Shown here: one piece after another, positions 54,382-64,000 of the stretch
Position numbering within the stretch: the stretch's first letter is position 1
Layout: each line of letters starts with the position of its first letter
NCBI RefSeq assembly: GCF_000721705.1
Contig: NZ_JOJL01000030.1
Span: forward strand, 1-64,000
Reading direction: 5' to 3'
Origin: Actinoplanes subtropicus
GTDB taxonomy: Bacteria > Actinomycetota > Actinomycetes > Mycobacteriales > Micromonosporaceae
Length of the DNA stretch: 64,000 nucleotides
Translations under genes and position numbers: made by a program
The notes under the pieces: generated by a model
The model's database searches: none
What the model was told of the DNA's origin: nothing
What the model saw: only the letters and a program-made list of their open reading frames with translations

Positions 54382-54530
54382 CCTGCCCCTCGCAGTGCCG
54401 TCGCCGTCTCGAAATCGATGGAAGTAGCCTGCTCCCACCCTGGTCGGTACGCCTTCCGCCAACTACACCGAAAACGAAAGTCGGGTCGCCCGTCCTGTCG
54501 CGGCAGCGAAGTCGTCGCCGCCATCGGGGG

Positions 54531-55514
54531 ATGTTCGCGACGGGGGATTTCGGCCAGGCTGGGGCCGTGCGGCCGATTTCGGTGTTCGAGACGGAGGATC
54601 TCGACGAGGCACACGCAATGTTGGAACGCACCTACACCCGGATGCGGCTCAACGTGACCGGCGACGAGCATCATCTGCGGCTCGCGCGGACCGACCTCGG
54701 ATCGCTGTCGCTGCACCATCTCACCTTCGGGATGCACTTCGACGCCGATCTGACGCCCCCCGACCTGATTTCGGTCGCCCGCTGCCGGTCCGGCCGGATG
54801 ACCCGCCAGATCGGCCGGGAGACTCTCCACTGCGGACCGGGCACGCTCTTCCTGCCCCCGCCGGCGGTCCGGGGCCACGTGCGCGTCGAAGATCTCGACG
54901 GCGAGTACGCCTTCTTCCCCGCCGACATCTTCGCCCAGTTCGCCGACGTCGCGCCCGGCCGCAAGGCCGGCTCGATCCGGTTCACCGGCTACCGGCCGAT
55001 CTCCGCCCAGGCGGCCGCGACCTGGTGCCAGACCTACGACTACGTACGGGTCACCGTCGCCGGCACGCTCCAGGCGGCCGAGTCACTGGTGGCCGACTCC
55101 GCCGTCCGCCTCCTCGCCACGGTGGCGCTGAGCGCCTTCCCCAACACCGCCATGCACGAGCCCACCATCGCCGACCGGCACGACGCCCACCCCGCCAACC
55201 TGCGCCGAGCCATCACCTTCATCGACGAGAACGCCGACCGCGACATCACCCCGGCCGACATCGCCTTGGCGGCCCGGGTCACGATCCGGGCCCTGCAGCT
55301 GGCCTTCCGCCGGCACCTGGACACCACCCCGACGGCCTACCTGCGCCGGGTACGCCTCGACCACGCCCACCGCCAGCTGCAGGCCGCCGACCCGGCCCTC
55401 ACCACGGTCTCCTCGATCGCGATGCGCTGGGGCTTCGCCAGCCACAGCAGCTTCACCGCCCGCTACCACGCCGCCTATGGCGTCCCACCCTCGGAAACCC
55501 TCCGCCGCCGCTAG
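54531..55514 (+). CDS. AraC-family transcriptional regulator
   Basis: 327 residues from 54531, or 315 from GTG 54567, which leaves a better N-terminus. The first 200 residues are an AraC-type ligand domain (LHHLTFGMHFDADLTPPDLI, PGTLFLPPP); the C-terminal double helix-turn-helix (about 225-325) has TPADIALAARVTIRALQLAF and FASHSSFTARYHAAYGVPPS. It faces away from the STAS-ATPase gene. Its nearest neighbour at the 3' end is a convergent alpha/beta hydrolase, which overlaps it by 4 nt at the stops. Confidence 0.9.
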   Translation: MFATGDFGQAGAVRPISVFETEDLDEAHAMLERTYTRMRLNVTGDEHHLRLARTDLGSLSLHHLTFGMHFDADLTPPDLISVARCRSGRMTRQIGRETLHCGPGTLFLPPPAVRGHVRVEDLDGEYAFFPADIFAQFADVAPGRKAGSIRFTGYRPISAQAAATWCQTYDYVRVTVAGTLQAAESLVADSAVRLLATVALSAFPNTAMHEPTIADRHDAHPANLRRAITFIDENADRDITPADIALAARVTIRALQLAFRRHLDTTPTAYLRRVRLDHAHRQLQAADPALTTVSSIAMRWGFASHSSFTARYHAAYGVPPSETLRRR

Positions 55515-56257
55515 GTGTGCCAGAAACGGCGCAGCGCTTCGGCGCTGCCTCCGGGATCCTGCGCCATCCACCAGTGGCCGACGTCGTCGAGCGTTGCCAC
55601 GGCGGCCCCGGCTCGTGCGGCGGAGCGCCGTCGCATGGTCTCGGTGCCGACGAACCGGTCCGCCGTACCGAGGATGACCAGGCCGGGGCGGCGGGCGGCG
55701 GCCTCGAGGTCGCGGCCGAGCCGGGCCATCACCGGCTGGGCAGCGGACCGGTAGAACGTCAGAATCGCCCGGCCCATCTCCAGACCCTGAGCCGGCGCCA
55801 CCTTTCGGGCGGCGGTCTCGGGCATCCCGGCGGCCGCCAGCCGCGCGATCCTCTCGTCGATCGTGCCGCCGAGCAGTTCGGCGACCGATGCCTCGCCGGC
55901 GCCCTCGGTCTGCCAGGTGGTAGCCAAGGCGTGCCACGTGTAGTCCGGGTCGAAGACGCCGACGGAGTCGCTGACCCAGGTACGGATGAGCTCCGGCCGG
56001 GTCATCGCCACGCCCAGCACCGTGCTGCCGCCGACGTCGTGCCCGACCAGGTCGACCGGTTCGCCGATGGCCTCGAGCTCACCGGCCAGCCAGTCCCGGT
56101 AGCCGGTCACCGTGCACGCGAAGCCGTCCGGTATCGGCGCGCCGAAGCCGGGCGGACTGAGACGGAGCACGTCGGCGCAATCCAGATGGTCCAGCAGCGA
56201 ATCCCAGATCGCGGCCGACTCGGGATTGCCGTTGACGAACACGGCTGTCACGACCAA
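55511..56257 (-). CDS. alpha/beta hydrolase
   Basis: 248 residues. FVNGNPESAAIWDSLLDHL gives the oxyanion region; the nucleophile elbow is GHDVGGS with Asp as in epoxide hydrolases and haloalkane dehalogenases; GTADRFVG supplies the acid and DVGHWWMAQD the catalytic His. So the Asp-His-Asp triad looks complete, unlike the hydrolase at 30432. GTG 56257 is the first start. The antiporter gene ends 12 nt upstream on the same strand, so it may be cotranscribed. Substrate unknown. Confidence 0.87.
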   Translation of the reverse strand: MVVTAVFVNGNPESAAIWDSLLDHLDCADVLRLSPPGFGAPIPDGFACTVTGYRDWLAGELEAIGEPVDLVGHDVGGSTVLGVAMTRPELIRTWVSDSVGVFDPDYTWHALATTWQTEGAGEASVAELLGGTIDERIARLAAAGMPETAARKVAPAQGLEMGRAILTFYRSAAQPVMARLGRDLEAAARRPGLVILGTADRFVGTETMRRRSAARAGAAVATLDDVGHWWMAQDPGGSAEALRRFWHT

Positions 56258-56269
56258 ACCACCTCCAAG

Positions 56270-57895
56270 TCAGGAGCGCTCGGCCAAGCGCTCCTCGTGG
56301 TCGAGTTCCCGTTCCAGGACCCGCAGGCCCTCGTCGGTGAGGTTGCCGGCGTCGCGCCAGCGTAGTAACTCCTCGCGCTGGGCCTCGATCACCTCGCGGC
56401 GGACCGCCAGCGCGGCCTCGTACTGGGGCGACACCGGGACCTCGTCCGAGTCGGATTTTTCGAGCAGGTCGAGGCGTTTGCGGTAGCGCTCCAGCCGTAC
56501 GGTCAATTGCTTTCGCATGGTTTCGATCGCGCGGTCCTCGATGTGGTCGTGCTTCTCGTGCTGGATCTCGTCGAGCCGGCCCAGCGCCGCCTTCACCGCG
56601 GCCGAGCGGGCCTCGTTGCGTTCGCGGGCCAGGTCGGCCTTGTTCGCGCGCAGGCCCAGCCGGCGCAGCAGCGGGGCGAAGGTCAGGCCCTGGCCGAGCA
56701 GGGTGACCAGGACGACCACGAAGGCGCAGAACTGCAGCAGGTCGCGGTCGGGCACGTTCTCCTTGAGCGTGAAGACCGCGGCCAGCGTGATCACGCCCCG
56801 GGTGCCGGCCCAGCTCAGGCCCACCACCTCGGTCGTGTTCAGCGCCTTCTCCTCGTGTTTCTCGTCGACCAGCCCGCCCAGTCTCGAGTGCGTCCAGCGG
56901 GGCAGCAGCTGGGTGAGCACCAGCCAGACCGGACGCAGCAGCAGGACCACGCCGGCCGAGACGGCCACCGCGGTCCAGATCGTGCCGGTCGGGTACTCGT
57001 CGAGCCGGCCGACCACCTGGCGCAGCTGCTGGCCGATCAGCAGGAAGACCAGCCCCTCCAGCAGGAAGTCGATGAGCCGCCAGACCGCGGTGGTCTGCAG
57101 GCGGCTGGCGCCGGAGGAGTGGCGGGGCGCGTCGTGCCGGATGATCAGGCCGGCCACCACGACCGCGAGCACGCCGGAGACGTGGACCCGCTCGCCGAGC
57201 AGGTAGGCCGCGAACGGGGTGATCAGTGAGATCGCGTTCGCGCTCAGCGGATCGTCGCGCAGGTGGCGCAGGGCCCGGACGGCGTACGCGACCAGCACGC
57301 CCGCCACCACCCCGCCGGCCGCCGAGATCACGAACTGGCCGACGGCGGTGGGGAACGAGAAACGCTCGCCGTCGACCGAGGCGACCGCGACGCTGAGGAT
57401 GGTCAGCGCGGTCGCGTCGTTGAGCAGGCCCTCGCCCTGGATCAGGGTGATCATGTTGGGCGGCAGGCCGGCCCGGCGGCCCACGGCGAGGGCGGCGACC
57501 GGGTCGGGCGGGGCGATGGCCGCGCCCAGCGCCACCCCGGCGGCCAGCGTCGCGCCCGTCACGAACAGCTCGAAGCCGACGCCGACCAGCAGCGCGGTGG
57601 CGAGCACGAGCAGCACCGAGAGGCTGATCACGGTGCGCAGGTTGTGCCGGATGTCCAGCAGGGACGAATCGAGCGCCGCGCTGTAGAGCAGCGGCGGGAT
57701 GACGAAGGTGAGGATCAGCTGCGGATCGAGGTGGACATTCGGCCCCGGCAGCAGCGAGTAGACGATGCCGATGATGGTGAGCAGCGCGGCGGACGGAAGC
57801 CCGGTCCGCCGCGCGACCCATCGCGTCGCCACGATCACGGCCGTGGCCGCCAGGACGAAGAGCAGGATCTCGTCGAGATGATGCACGAGATCCAT
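56270..57895 (-). CDS. CPA1-type Na+/H+ antiporter
   Basis: 541 residues with about twelve membrane segments in the first 400 (DPVAALAVG and the ion-binding NDATALT region are visible) and a soluble helical tail after about residue 410 with many Arg and Glu, probably regulatory. It exchanges sodium or potassium for protons. An alternative start inside the first helix is unlikely. It lies between the hydrolase and the S-adenosylhomocysteinase gene on the same strand, 34 nt after the latter's stop. Confidence 0.9.
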   Translation of the reverse strand: MDLVHHLDEILLFVLAATAVIVATRWVARRTGLPSAALLTIIGIVYSLLPGPNVHLDPQLILTFVIPPLLYSAALDSSLLDIRHNLRTVISLSVLLVLATALLVGVGFELFVTGATLAAGVALGAAIAPPDPVAALAVGRRAGLPPNMITLIQGEGLLNDATALTILSVAVASVDGERFSFPTAVGQFVISAAGGVVAGVLVAYAVRALRHLRDDPLSANAISLITPFAAYLLGERVHVSGVLAVVVAGLIIRHDAPRHSSGASRLQTTAVWRLIDFLLEGLVFLLIGQQLRQVVGRLDEYPTGTIWTAVAVSAGVVLLLRPVWLVLTQLLPRWTHSRLGGLVDEKHEEKALNTTEVVGLSWAGTRGVITLAAVFTLKENVPDRDLLQFCAFVVVLVTLLGQGLTFAPLLRRLGLRANKADLARERNEARSAAVKAALGRLDEIQHEKHDHIEDRAIETMRKQLTVRLERYRKRLDLLEKSDSDEVPVSPQYEAALAVRREVIEAQREELLRWRDAGNLTDEGLRVLERELDHEERLAERS

Positions 57896-57929
57896 CCTCT
57901 ACGAACTCGGCGGGATCAGTAGCGCCGGA

Positions 57930-59390
<1,461 letters not shown>

Positions 59391-59411
59391 GAAGAGGGCT
59401 CCTCCCTCATC

Positions 59412-59508
59412 AGGAGGCGCCCTTGCAGTCAGCAAGCCCCTCAGCCGAGCGTGGCGGATCCCGCTGTTGATCAAAATCTGCGAGACCCGTTGCAGCGCCT
59501 CTCGACCG
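59412..59508 (-). promoter_or_regulatory. probable SAH riboswitch of ahcY
   Basis: Minus-strand sequence from about 59508 to 59412 contains GAGAGGCGCTGCAACGGG, then CACGCTCGGC, and at the 3' side GGGCGCCTCCTG. The GAG-GCGCTGCAAC block, the GCTCGG block and a closing GGCGCCTC that can pair back to GAGGCGC match the known SAH aptamer order, and it lies right before an S-adenosylhomocysteinase gene. SAH binding should switch expression on. Assignment is by eye; spacing between blocks is longer than I recall for some members. Confidence 0.65.
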
Positions 59509-59578
59509 GGCCTTTACAGGGTACCAAGAGACTGGGATTCTTAGCCGCCCTATGTGATTCGACTGGCAGGGTAGGGAC

Positions 59579-60457
59579 GTGCCAGAGGCGTTTCGGCCCC
59601 GAGACATTCGCGTACAGCTCACGCTTGCCATCACGGCGGTGGTCGCCGTCGTCGTGGCGCTCGCCGGGCTGGCCATCGTGCTGTATGCCGACCACCGTGA
59701 TCGCGGCGACGTCGACCAGGCGCTCGCCGCCCGCGCGGCCCAGGTGCGCACGGCGGCGACCAGGACCGGCCAGCTGCCGACCGACGGTTCCTTTGCCGTA
59801 CGCCTGGTCCAGGGCACCGAGGTGCGGGCCGAGGCCGGCTCCACGGCGAAGTTCTCGATCCCGGTGAAAGACGGCTATACCACCGTCACCGCCGAGGACG
59901 GGTCACACTGGCGTTCGTGGGCCGAGCCGCTCAAGACCGGCGCGCAGCTGCAGGTTCTGATCAACCTCAAGGACATCGAGAGCCGACATGACGGAAATGT
60001 TCGGATGATTGACCTCATAGTGGTGCTGGCCGCCCTCGTCGCCGCGGCCGGAACCTGGCTGGTCGGCGGCGTGGTGCTGCGGCCGCTGATCAAGCTGGCC
60101 CAGAACGCCCGCGAGATCGAACCGGCCGAGCCTGCGCCCCAGCTCGCCGAGCCGGACGAAGCTGGCAAATCAGATGAAGCTGTCGAAATGGACAACGCGC
60201 TCGATCAGCTGAACGAGCGCGTCGACGCCCTGGCGCGGGCCGAGCCGGTCGGCGACCAGCTCGCCGCCGACGTGGCCAAGACCCTCGCCGACCTGCGGTT
60301 TCCGCTGGCCGAGCTCGGTGAGGGCCTCGACCAGCTGCTCGACAACCCGGAGATGCCGGCCACCCAGCGGCACCTCTACCTGGCCGCGATCCAGACCGAG
60401 TACCGCCGGATCGTCACCCTCGTGGACGAGCTCGAGGCCCGCGCGGCGTCACGCTAA
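59579..60457 (+). CDS. membrane sensor protein lacking a kinase domain
   Basis: 292 residues. Membrane segments at about 14-36 and 142-164 enclose an extracytoplasmic sensor; a HAMP-like linker and a helical region follow (LNERVDALARAEPVGDQLAA, then LAELGEGLDQLL), as in actinomycete sensor kinases where a HisKA domain would start. No conserved phospho-His and no ATP-binding domain. The GTG at 59579 follows GGGTAGGG. It may be a regulator that dimerises with another kinase, or a kinase cut short with the rest lost; the stop is clean and no kinase sequence follows. Confidence 0.75.
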   Translation: MPEAFRPRDIRVQLTLAITAVVAVVVALAGLAIVLYADHRDRGDVDQALAARAAQVRTAATRTGQLPTDGSFAVRLVQGTEVRAEAGSTAKFSIPVKDGYTTVTAEDGSHWRSWAEPLKTGAQLQVLINLKDIESRHDGNVRMIDLIVVLAALVAAAGTWLVGGVVLRPLIKLAQNAREIEPAEPAPQLAEPDEAGKSDEAVEMDNALDQLNERVDALARAEPVGDQLAADVAKTLADLRFPLAELGEGLDQLLDNPEMPATQRHLYLAAIQTEYRRIVTLVDELEARAASR

Positions 60458-60517
60458 CGCGCGAACCACACATCAAGGTCCTTCCATAAACCATCAAAAA
60501 CCCCTCATCCTGTACGC

Positions 60518-61477
60518 GTGAAGCACCCGTACCGGATTCGGGAGATCGCCCGCCAGGCCGGCCTCAGCGAGGCCACCGTGGACCGCGTGCTGCATCACCG
60601 CGGCGGGGTGCGGGAGAGTACCGCCCGCGAGGTCCACCGGGCGATCGCGGCCCTCGACCGGGAACAGGCCCAGGCGCGGCCGGCCGGTCCGGCGTACCCG
60701 ATCGACGTGGTCTCGCCGGGACCGCCGCGGTTCACCGCCGCCCTCCGGCAGGCCCTCGAGGCGGAGCTGCCGGAGCTGGCCCCGGCCGTCCTCAAGCCGC
60801 GGTTTCATTTCGGCGACGCCGACCCGGTGACGGTGCTGGAGCGGATCGGCCGCTCGCACTCGCAGGGCGTGATCCTCAACGCCGTCGACTCGCCCGACGT
60901 GGTCGAGGCGGTGGGCCGGCTGACCATGCCCGTGGTCACGCTGGGCGCGGACCTGCCGGCGAGCAAGCGCGTGGCGTACGTCGGGATCGACCACGCCGAC
61001 GCCGGCGCGACCGCCGCCTACCTGCTCGAACAATGGCTGGCCGACCGGGCCGGCGACGTGCTGCTGGTCCGCGGCCCGGCCGCCGATCTGGGCGAGTTCG
61101 AGCGGGCCGCCGGCTTCCGGGCCGAGATGACGGCGCGCGCCCCGAACCGCCGGCTGGTGGAGGGCCCGGCGCCGGGCGGCCTGCCGGTCCGCGCGATCTA
61201 CTCGCCGGCCGCCGGCGGCAACGCCTCGGTGGTCGCCTCGTTCGCCGCCGAGCACCGCAACTACGACGTCTTCGTGGCGCACGACCTGGACGCCGAGAAC
61301 GCCGCGCTGCTCCGCGGCCAGCAACTCTCGGCGGTGCTGCATCACGACCTGCGTGCCGACGTACGCCATGCCTGCCTGACCATCCTGCGGGCGCAAGGTG
61401 CGCTGCCCGGCCCGATCCGCTCGCACGTCTCGGCCGTCCAGGTGATCACGCCGTTCAACCTGCCCCAGGATTTTTGA
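60518..61477 (+). CDS. LacI-family transcriptional regulator
   Basis: 319 residues with HTH and hinge at about 3-50 (YRIREIARQAGLSEATVDRV) followed by an RbsB-type sensing domain (VILNAVDSPDVVEAVGRLTM, YVGIDHADAGATAAYLLEQ, VFVAHDLDAEN). The GTG at 60518 starts 60 nt after the sensor gene. Typical length is about 330 residues. The genes it controls are not clear; no transport operon is adjacent. Confidence 0.9.
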   Translation: MKHPYRIREIARQAGLSEATVDRVLHHRGGVRESTAREVHRAIAALDREQAQARPAGPAYPIDVVSPGPPRFTAALRQALEAELPELAPAVLKPRFHFGDADPVTVLERIGRSHSQGVILNAVDSPDVVEAVGRLTMPVVTLGADLPASKRVAYVGIDHADAGATAAYLLEQWLADRAGDVLLVRGPAADLGEFERAAGFRAEMTARAPNRRLVEGPAPGGLPVRAIYSPAAGGNASVVASFAAEHRNYDVFVAHDLDAENAALLRGQQLSAVLHHDLRADVRHACLTILRAQGALPGPIRSHVSAVQVITPFNLPQDF

Positions 61478-61546
61478 CGGCGGCGGTCCGGATCCGGGTC
61501 CGGTCGTTCGTCACCGGAGGTGAAGACCGAGCACAGGGAGATCACG

Positions 61547-61876
61547 ATGAAGTACATGATGTTCGTCTGCACCGACAGCGAGCCCGAGACCGACGAGTCC
61601 CGGGTGCCGGACATCGAGGTGTGGGTGGCCGGGAACGACGCCGCCGGCCGCCGGATCACCGGGAACGTGCTGGCCGCGCCGTCGGCCGCCACCACGGTCC
61701 GGGTCCGCGGCGGCGAGGTGCTGCTCACCGACGGGCCGTTCGCCGAGACCAAGGAGGTGATCGTGGGCTTCGACATCCTCGAGTGCGCCGACCTGGACGA
61801 GGCGATCGCGGTGGCGGCCGCTCATCCCATGGCGCACACCGGCCGGCTCGAGCTGCGGCCCTACGCCGACCGGTGA
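61547..61876 (+). CDS. DGPF/YCII-domain partner of the ECF sigma factor
   Basis: 109 residues, YCII-related alpha/beta fold: KYMMFVCTDSEPETDES at the front and LLTDGPFAETKEVIVGFDIL with the DGPF signature (about 64-83). Genes of this type almost always accompany an ECF42 sigma factor, and its stop overlaps the GTG of one here (GTGA, 61873-61876). The role of the DGPF protein is not settled. GGAGATCACG precedes the ATG. Confidence 0.9.
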   Translation: MKYMMFVCTDSEPETDESRVPDIEVWVAGNDAAGRRITGNVLAAPSAATTVRVRGGEVLLTDGPFAETKEVIVGFDILECADLDEAIAVAAAHPMAHTGRLELRPYADR

Positions 61877-63072
61877 CCGAGGACGTCGGCGCGGCCGTTG
61901 AAGCCGGCTGGGACTCGTACGCAAGGATCGTCGCCTCTTTGATCAGAGTGACCGGCGACTGGAACCTTGCCGAGGACTGTGCCCAGGAGGCGATGGCGGC
62001 CGCGCTGGAACGCTGGCCGCGCGACGGCGTGCCCGGCAACCCGGGCGGCTGGCTGCGGACGGTCGCCCGGAACCGGGCCATCGACGTGCTGCGGCGGGCC
62101 GCCGTGGAGAAGACGAAACTGCGGGAGGTCGCCATGCTCTGGGACCCGTCGCGGCCGCCGGCCGAGGAGATCGACGACGACCGGCTGCGGCTGATCTTCA
62201 CCTGCTGTCATCCGGCGCTGTCGCTGGAGGCGCGGGTCGCGCTGACCCTGCGCACGATCGCCGGCGTGCCGACCGCCGACATCGCCCGCGCCTTCCTGAC
62301 CAGCGAGCCGACGATGACCAGGCGGATCACCCGCGCCAAGTCGAAGATCGCGGCGGCCCGGATCCCGTATCGGGTCCCGGCGGCCGACGCGCTCGCCGAG
62401 CGCCTGCCGGGGGTCCTGGCCGTCCTCTACCTGCTCTTCACCCGGGGGTACGACGCGGACGGCGAGCCCGCCTTCGCGGCCGAGGCGATCCGGCTGGCCC
62501 GGCTGCTGTCCGCGCTGATGCCGGCCGAGCCGGAAGTGCCGTCGCTGCTGGCCCTCTTCCTGCTGCAGCACTCCCGGCGGGACGCCCGCCGGGACGCGGC
62601 CGGCGACCTGGTGACGCTGCCGAAGCAGGACCGCTCGCGCTGGGACCGGGCGGCGATCGCCGAGGGCCTGGAGATCCTGCTGCACACGCCGGTCGAGGGC
62701 CCGTACGCGGTGCAGGCCCGGATCGCCGCCTGCCACGCCACCGCCCGGACCTTCGCGGACACCGACTGGTCGTCGATCGCCGGCTGGTACGACCAGTTGG
62801 CCCGGATTCAGCCGTCCCCGATCGTCGCCCTGAACCGGGCGGTGGCCCACGGCTACGCGAACGGCCCGGATGCCGGCCTGCTGCTGCTGGCGGAGGCGCG
62901 GGCCGACGGCGCCCTGGACAACTACCCCGCGGCGATCGCGGTCGAGGCCGACCTCGTGGCCCGCGCCGGGGACCGGCCCCGGGCGGCCGAGTTGTTCCGC
63001 GCGGCCGCGGCCGTGGCCCCCGCGGAGGTGGAGCGCCGAGCCCTGCTGGCCCGGGCCGCCGAGCTTGCCTAG
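61873..63072 (+). CDS. ECF42-type RNA polymerase sigma factor with C-terminal extension
   Basis: 399 residues. Sigma2 at about 15-75 ([40 protein letters not shown]) and sigma4 at about 105-165 ([20 protein letters not shown]) are followed by a helical C-terminal extension of about 220 residues (DUF6596/TPR-like, [14 protein letters not shown]), the mark of ECF42. No anti-sigma factor gene is seen; the extension or the DGPF protein may set activity. It ends 3 nt past the stop of the convergent nhaA gene. Confidence 0.92.
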   Translation: MTEDVGAAVEAGWDSYARIVASLIRVTGDWNLAEDCAQEAMAAALERWPRDGVPGNPGGWLRTVARNRAIDVLRRAAVEKTKLREVAMLWDPSRPPAEEIDDDRLRLIFTCCHPALSLEARVALTLRTIAGVPTADIARAFLTSEPTMTRRITRAKSKIAAARIPYRVPAADALAERLPGVLAVLYLLFTRGYDADGEPAFAAEAIRLARLLSALMPAEPEVPSLLALFLLQHSRRDARRDAAGDLVTLPKQDRSRWDRAAIAEGLEILLHTPVEGPYAVQARIAACHATARTFADTDWSSIAGWYDQLARIQPSPIVALNRAVAHGYANGPDAGLLLLAEARADGALDNYPAAIAVEADLVARAGDRPRAAELFRAAAAVAPAEVERRALLARAAELA

Positions 63073-64000
63073 TCGGTGTCAAGCAGGCGGCGGTAGTGCC
63101 GATCCCGTACGCGCAAGAGGCCCGCACCCAGCAGCGCCGCAACCGACGAACCCAGCAGGACCCCCAGCTTGGCCTGGTGGTCGCTGGGACTGCCGGCGCC
63201 GAAGGCGAGCTCCCCGATCAGCAGCGAGACGGTGAAGCCCACGCCGCCGAGCATCGCCATCCCGGTGACGTCCCACCAGTCCAGCTCGCCGTCGAGCTCG
63301 GCCCGGGTGAAGCGCTGCACCAGCCAGGTCGCCCCGGTGATCCCGATCGTCTTGCCGGCCACCAGCCCGGCGACCACGCCGAGGGTGACCGCGCCGCCCA
63401 CGCCCACCTCGCTGCCGGTCACCGAAACCCCGGCGGCGAAGAAGGCGAAGACCGGCACGGCGACGCCGGCGGAGATCGGCCGCCAGCGATGCTCGTAGCG
63501 CACCCCGGTCTTGACCGGCACGACGAAGGCGAGCAGCACGCCGGCGACCGTCGGGTGGATACCCGACTCGTGCACCAGCGCCCAGGTCGCCACCGCCAAC
63601 GGCAGCAACAGCCACCAGGCCCGCGCCCGCCGCCGCGCCAGCCACGCGAAGATCCCGAGCGGCACCAGGGCGAGCAGCAACGGCCCGACGTGCGGCGACG
63701 AGGTGTAGAAGAACGCGATGATCACGATGGCGAGCAGGTCGTCGACGACCGCGAGGGTGAGCAGGAAGGTACGCAACCCGGCCGGCAGCGACGTGTTGAC
63801 CAGGCCGAGCACGGCCAGGGCGAACGCGATGTCGGTGGCCGTCGGCACGGCCCAGCCGCGCAGTGCGCCCCCGGCGTTGATCAGGGCGTAGATCAGAGCG
63901 GGTGCCGCTATCCCGCCGACCGCCGCCGCCGCCGGCAGCACCGCCCGCCGTGGATCGCGCAGGTCGCCGGCGACGAACTCGCGCTTGAGCTCCAGGCCGG
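63069..64000 (-). CDS. nhaA: NhaA Na+/H+ antiporter, 5' end outside the window
   Basis: The visible part starts in the middle of the protein: [20 protein letters not shown] at the window edge, then [16 protein letters not shown] and [19 protein letters not shown] with the two adjacent aspartates that bind sodium, and ends [12 protein letters not shown] at 63069. It has the NhaA fold with about eight membrane segments in view. It exports sodium using the proton gradient, mainly at high pH. The start lies beyond position 64000. Confidence 0.93.
   Translation of the reverse strand, partial: GLELKREFVAGDLRDPRRAVLPAAAAVGGIAAPALIYALINAGGALRGWAVPTATDIAFALAVLGLVNTSLPAGLRTFLLTLAVVDDLLAIVIIAFFYTSSPHVGPLLLALVPLGIFAWLARRRARAWWLLLPLAVATWALVHESGIHPTVAGVLLAFVVPVKTGVRYEHRWRPISAGVAVPVFAFFAAGVSVTGSEVGVGGAVTLGVVAGLVAGKTIGITGATWLVQRFTRAELDGELDWWDVTGMAMLGGVGFTVSLLIGELAFGAGSPSDHQAKLGVLLGSSVAALLGAGLLRVRDRHYRRLLDTD

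Noticed and set aside
51371..54631. A 1086-codon open frame opposite the ABC exporter
   Set aside because: It spans several real genes and the tandem repeat and is low-complexity; open only because of composition.

Overview
The window is very GC-rich, uses many GTG starts and ATGA/GTGA gene overlaps, and carries families typical of filamentous actinomycetes: an ECF sigma factor with a DGPF partner, STAS/ATPase regulators, a polyketide-type ABC exporter, ROK and LacI sugar regulons, and DUF6398/DUF7711 proteins. I infer a Micromonosporaceae-like chromosome (Actinoplanes type). That is inference from gene style, not from a marker gene.

Layout. (1) 0.5-9.1 kb: a LacI-controlled oligosaccharide regulon with a binding lipoprotein, two permeases, a GH3 beta-glucosidase and a GH13 alpha-glucosidase. 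(2) 9.1-10.5 kb: gene-poor DNA around a tRNA-Arg(CCU). (3) 10.5-27.3 kb: an accessory region. It holds two paralogous three-gene modules, each a helical WXG100-like carrier, a separately encoded toxin-like protein and a probable immunity protein. Between and around them are a truncated pRiA4b ORF-3-type gene, a frameshifted DUF7711 gene, a DUF6036 nucleotidyltransferase with an overlapping partner, a DUF6398 gene, a GltX-like synthetase without a normal start codon, a creatininase-type amidohydrolase, a headless TPR regulator and a SWIM-SNF2 ATPase. It ends with a primase-helicase of the TOTE conflict family that has lost its first helicase domain, and an Rpn-type nuclease. (4) 27.3-41.6 kb: a Gfo/Idh/MocA oxidoreductase, a secreted pectate lyase, a TetR-hydrolase pair with clear operators, an FtsH-like membrane protease with a lipoprotein, an EAL-HDOD protein, a secreted beta-helix glycosidase (GH87-like), an SDR epimerase and an MFS transporter. 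(5) 41.7-47.5 kb: a second sugar ABC importer with an oxidoreductase, opposite a ROK regulator. (6) 47.5-64 kb: a GGDEF-EAL protein, a polar-solute-binding lipoprotein, a TetR-regulated ABC exporter, a STAS-ATPase regulator, an AraC regulator, an antiporter, S-adenosylhomocysteinase behind a likely SAH riboswitch, a kinase-less sensor, a LacI-type regulator, an ECF42-type sigma factor with its DGPF partner, and the end of NhaA.

Most notable. The SNF2 / carrier / toxin / immunity / primase-helicase genes at 19.3-26.2 kb lie head to tail with gaps of 44 nt or less. They look like one conflict or defence operon. A decayed copy of the carrier-toxin-immunity part lies 12 kb away. Several genes in 10.5-26 kb have single-base indels, truncations or deletions, while the flanking regulons look intact. 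Either this is a decaying accessory island or the assembly has local homopolymer errors; resequencing would separate the two.
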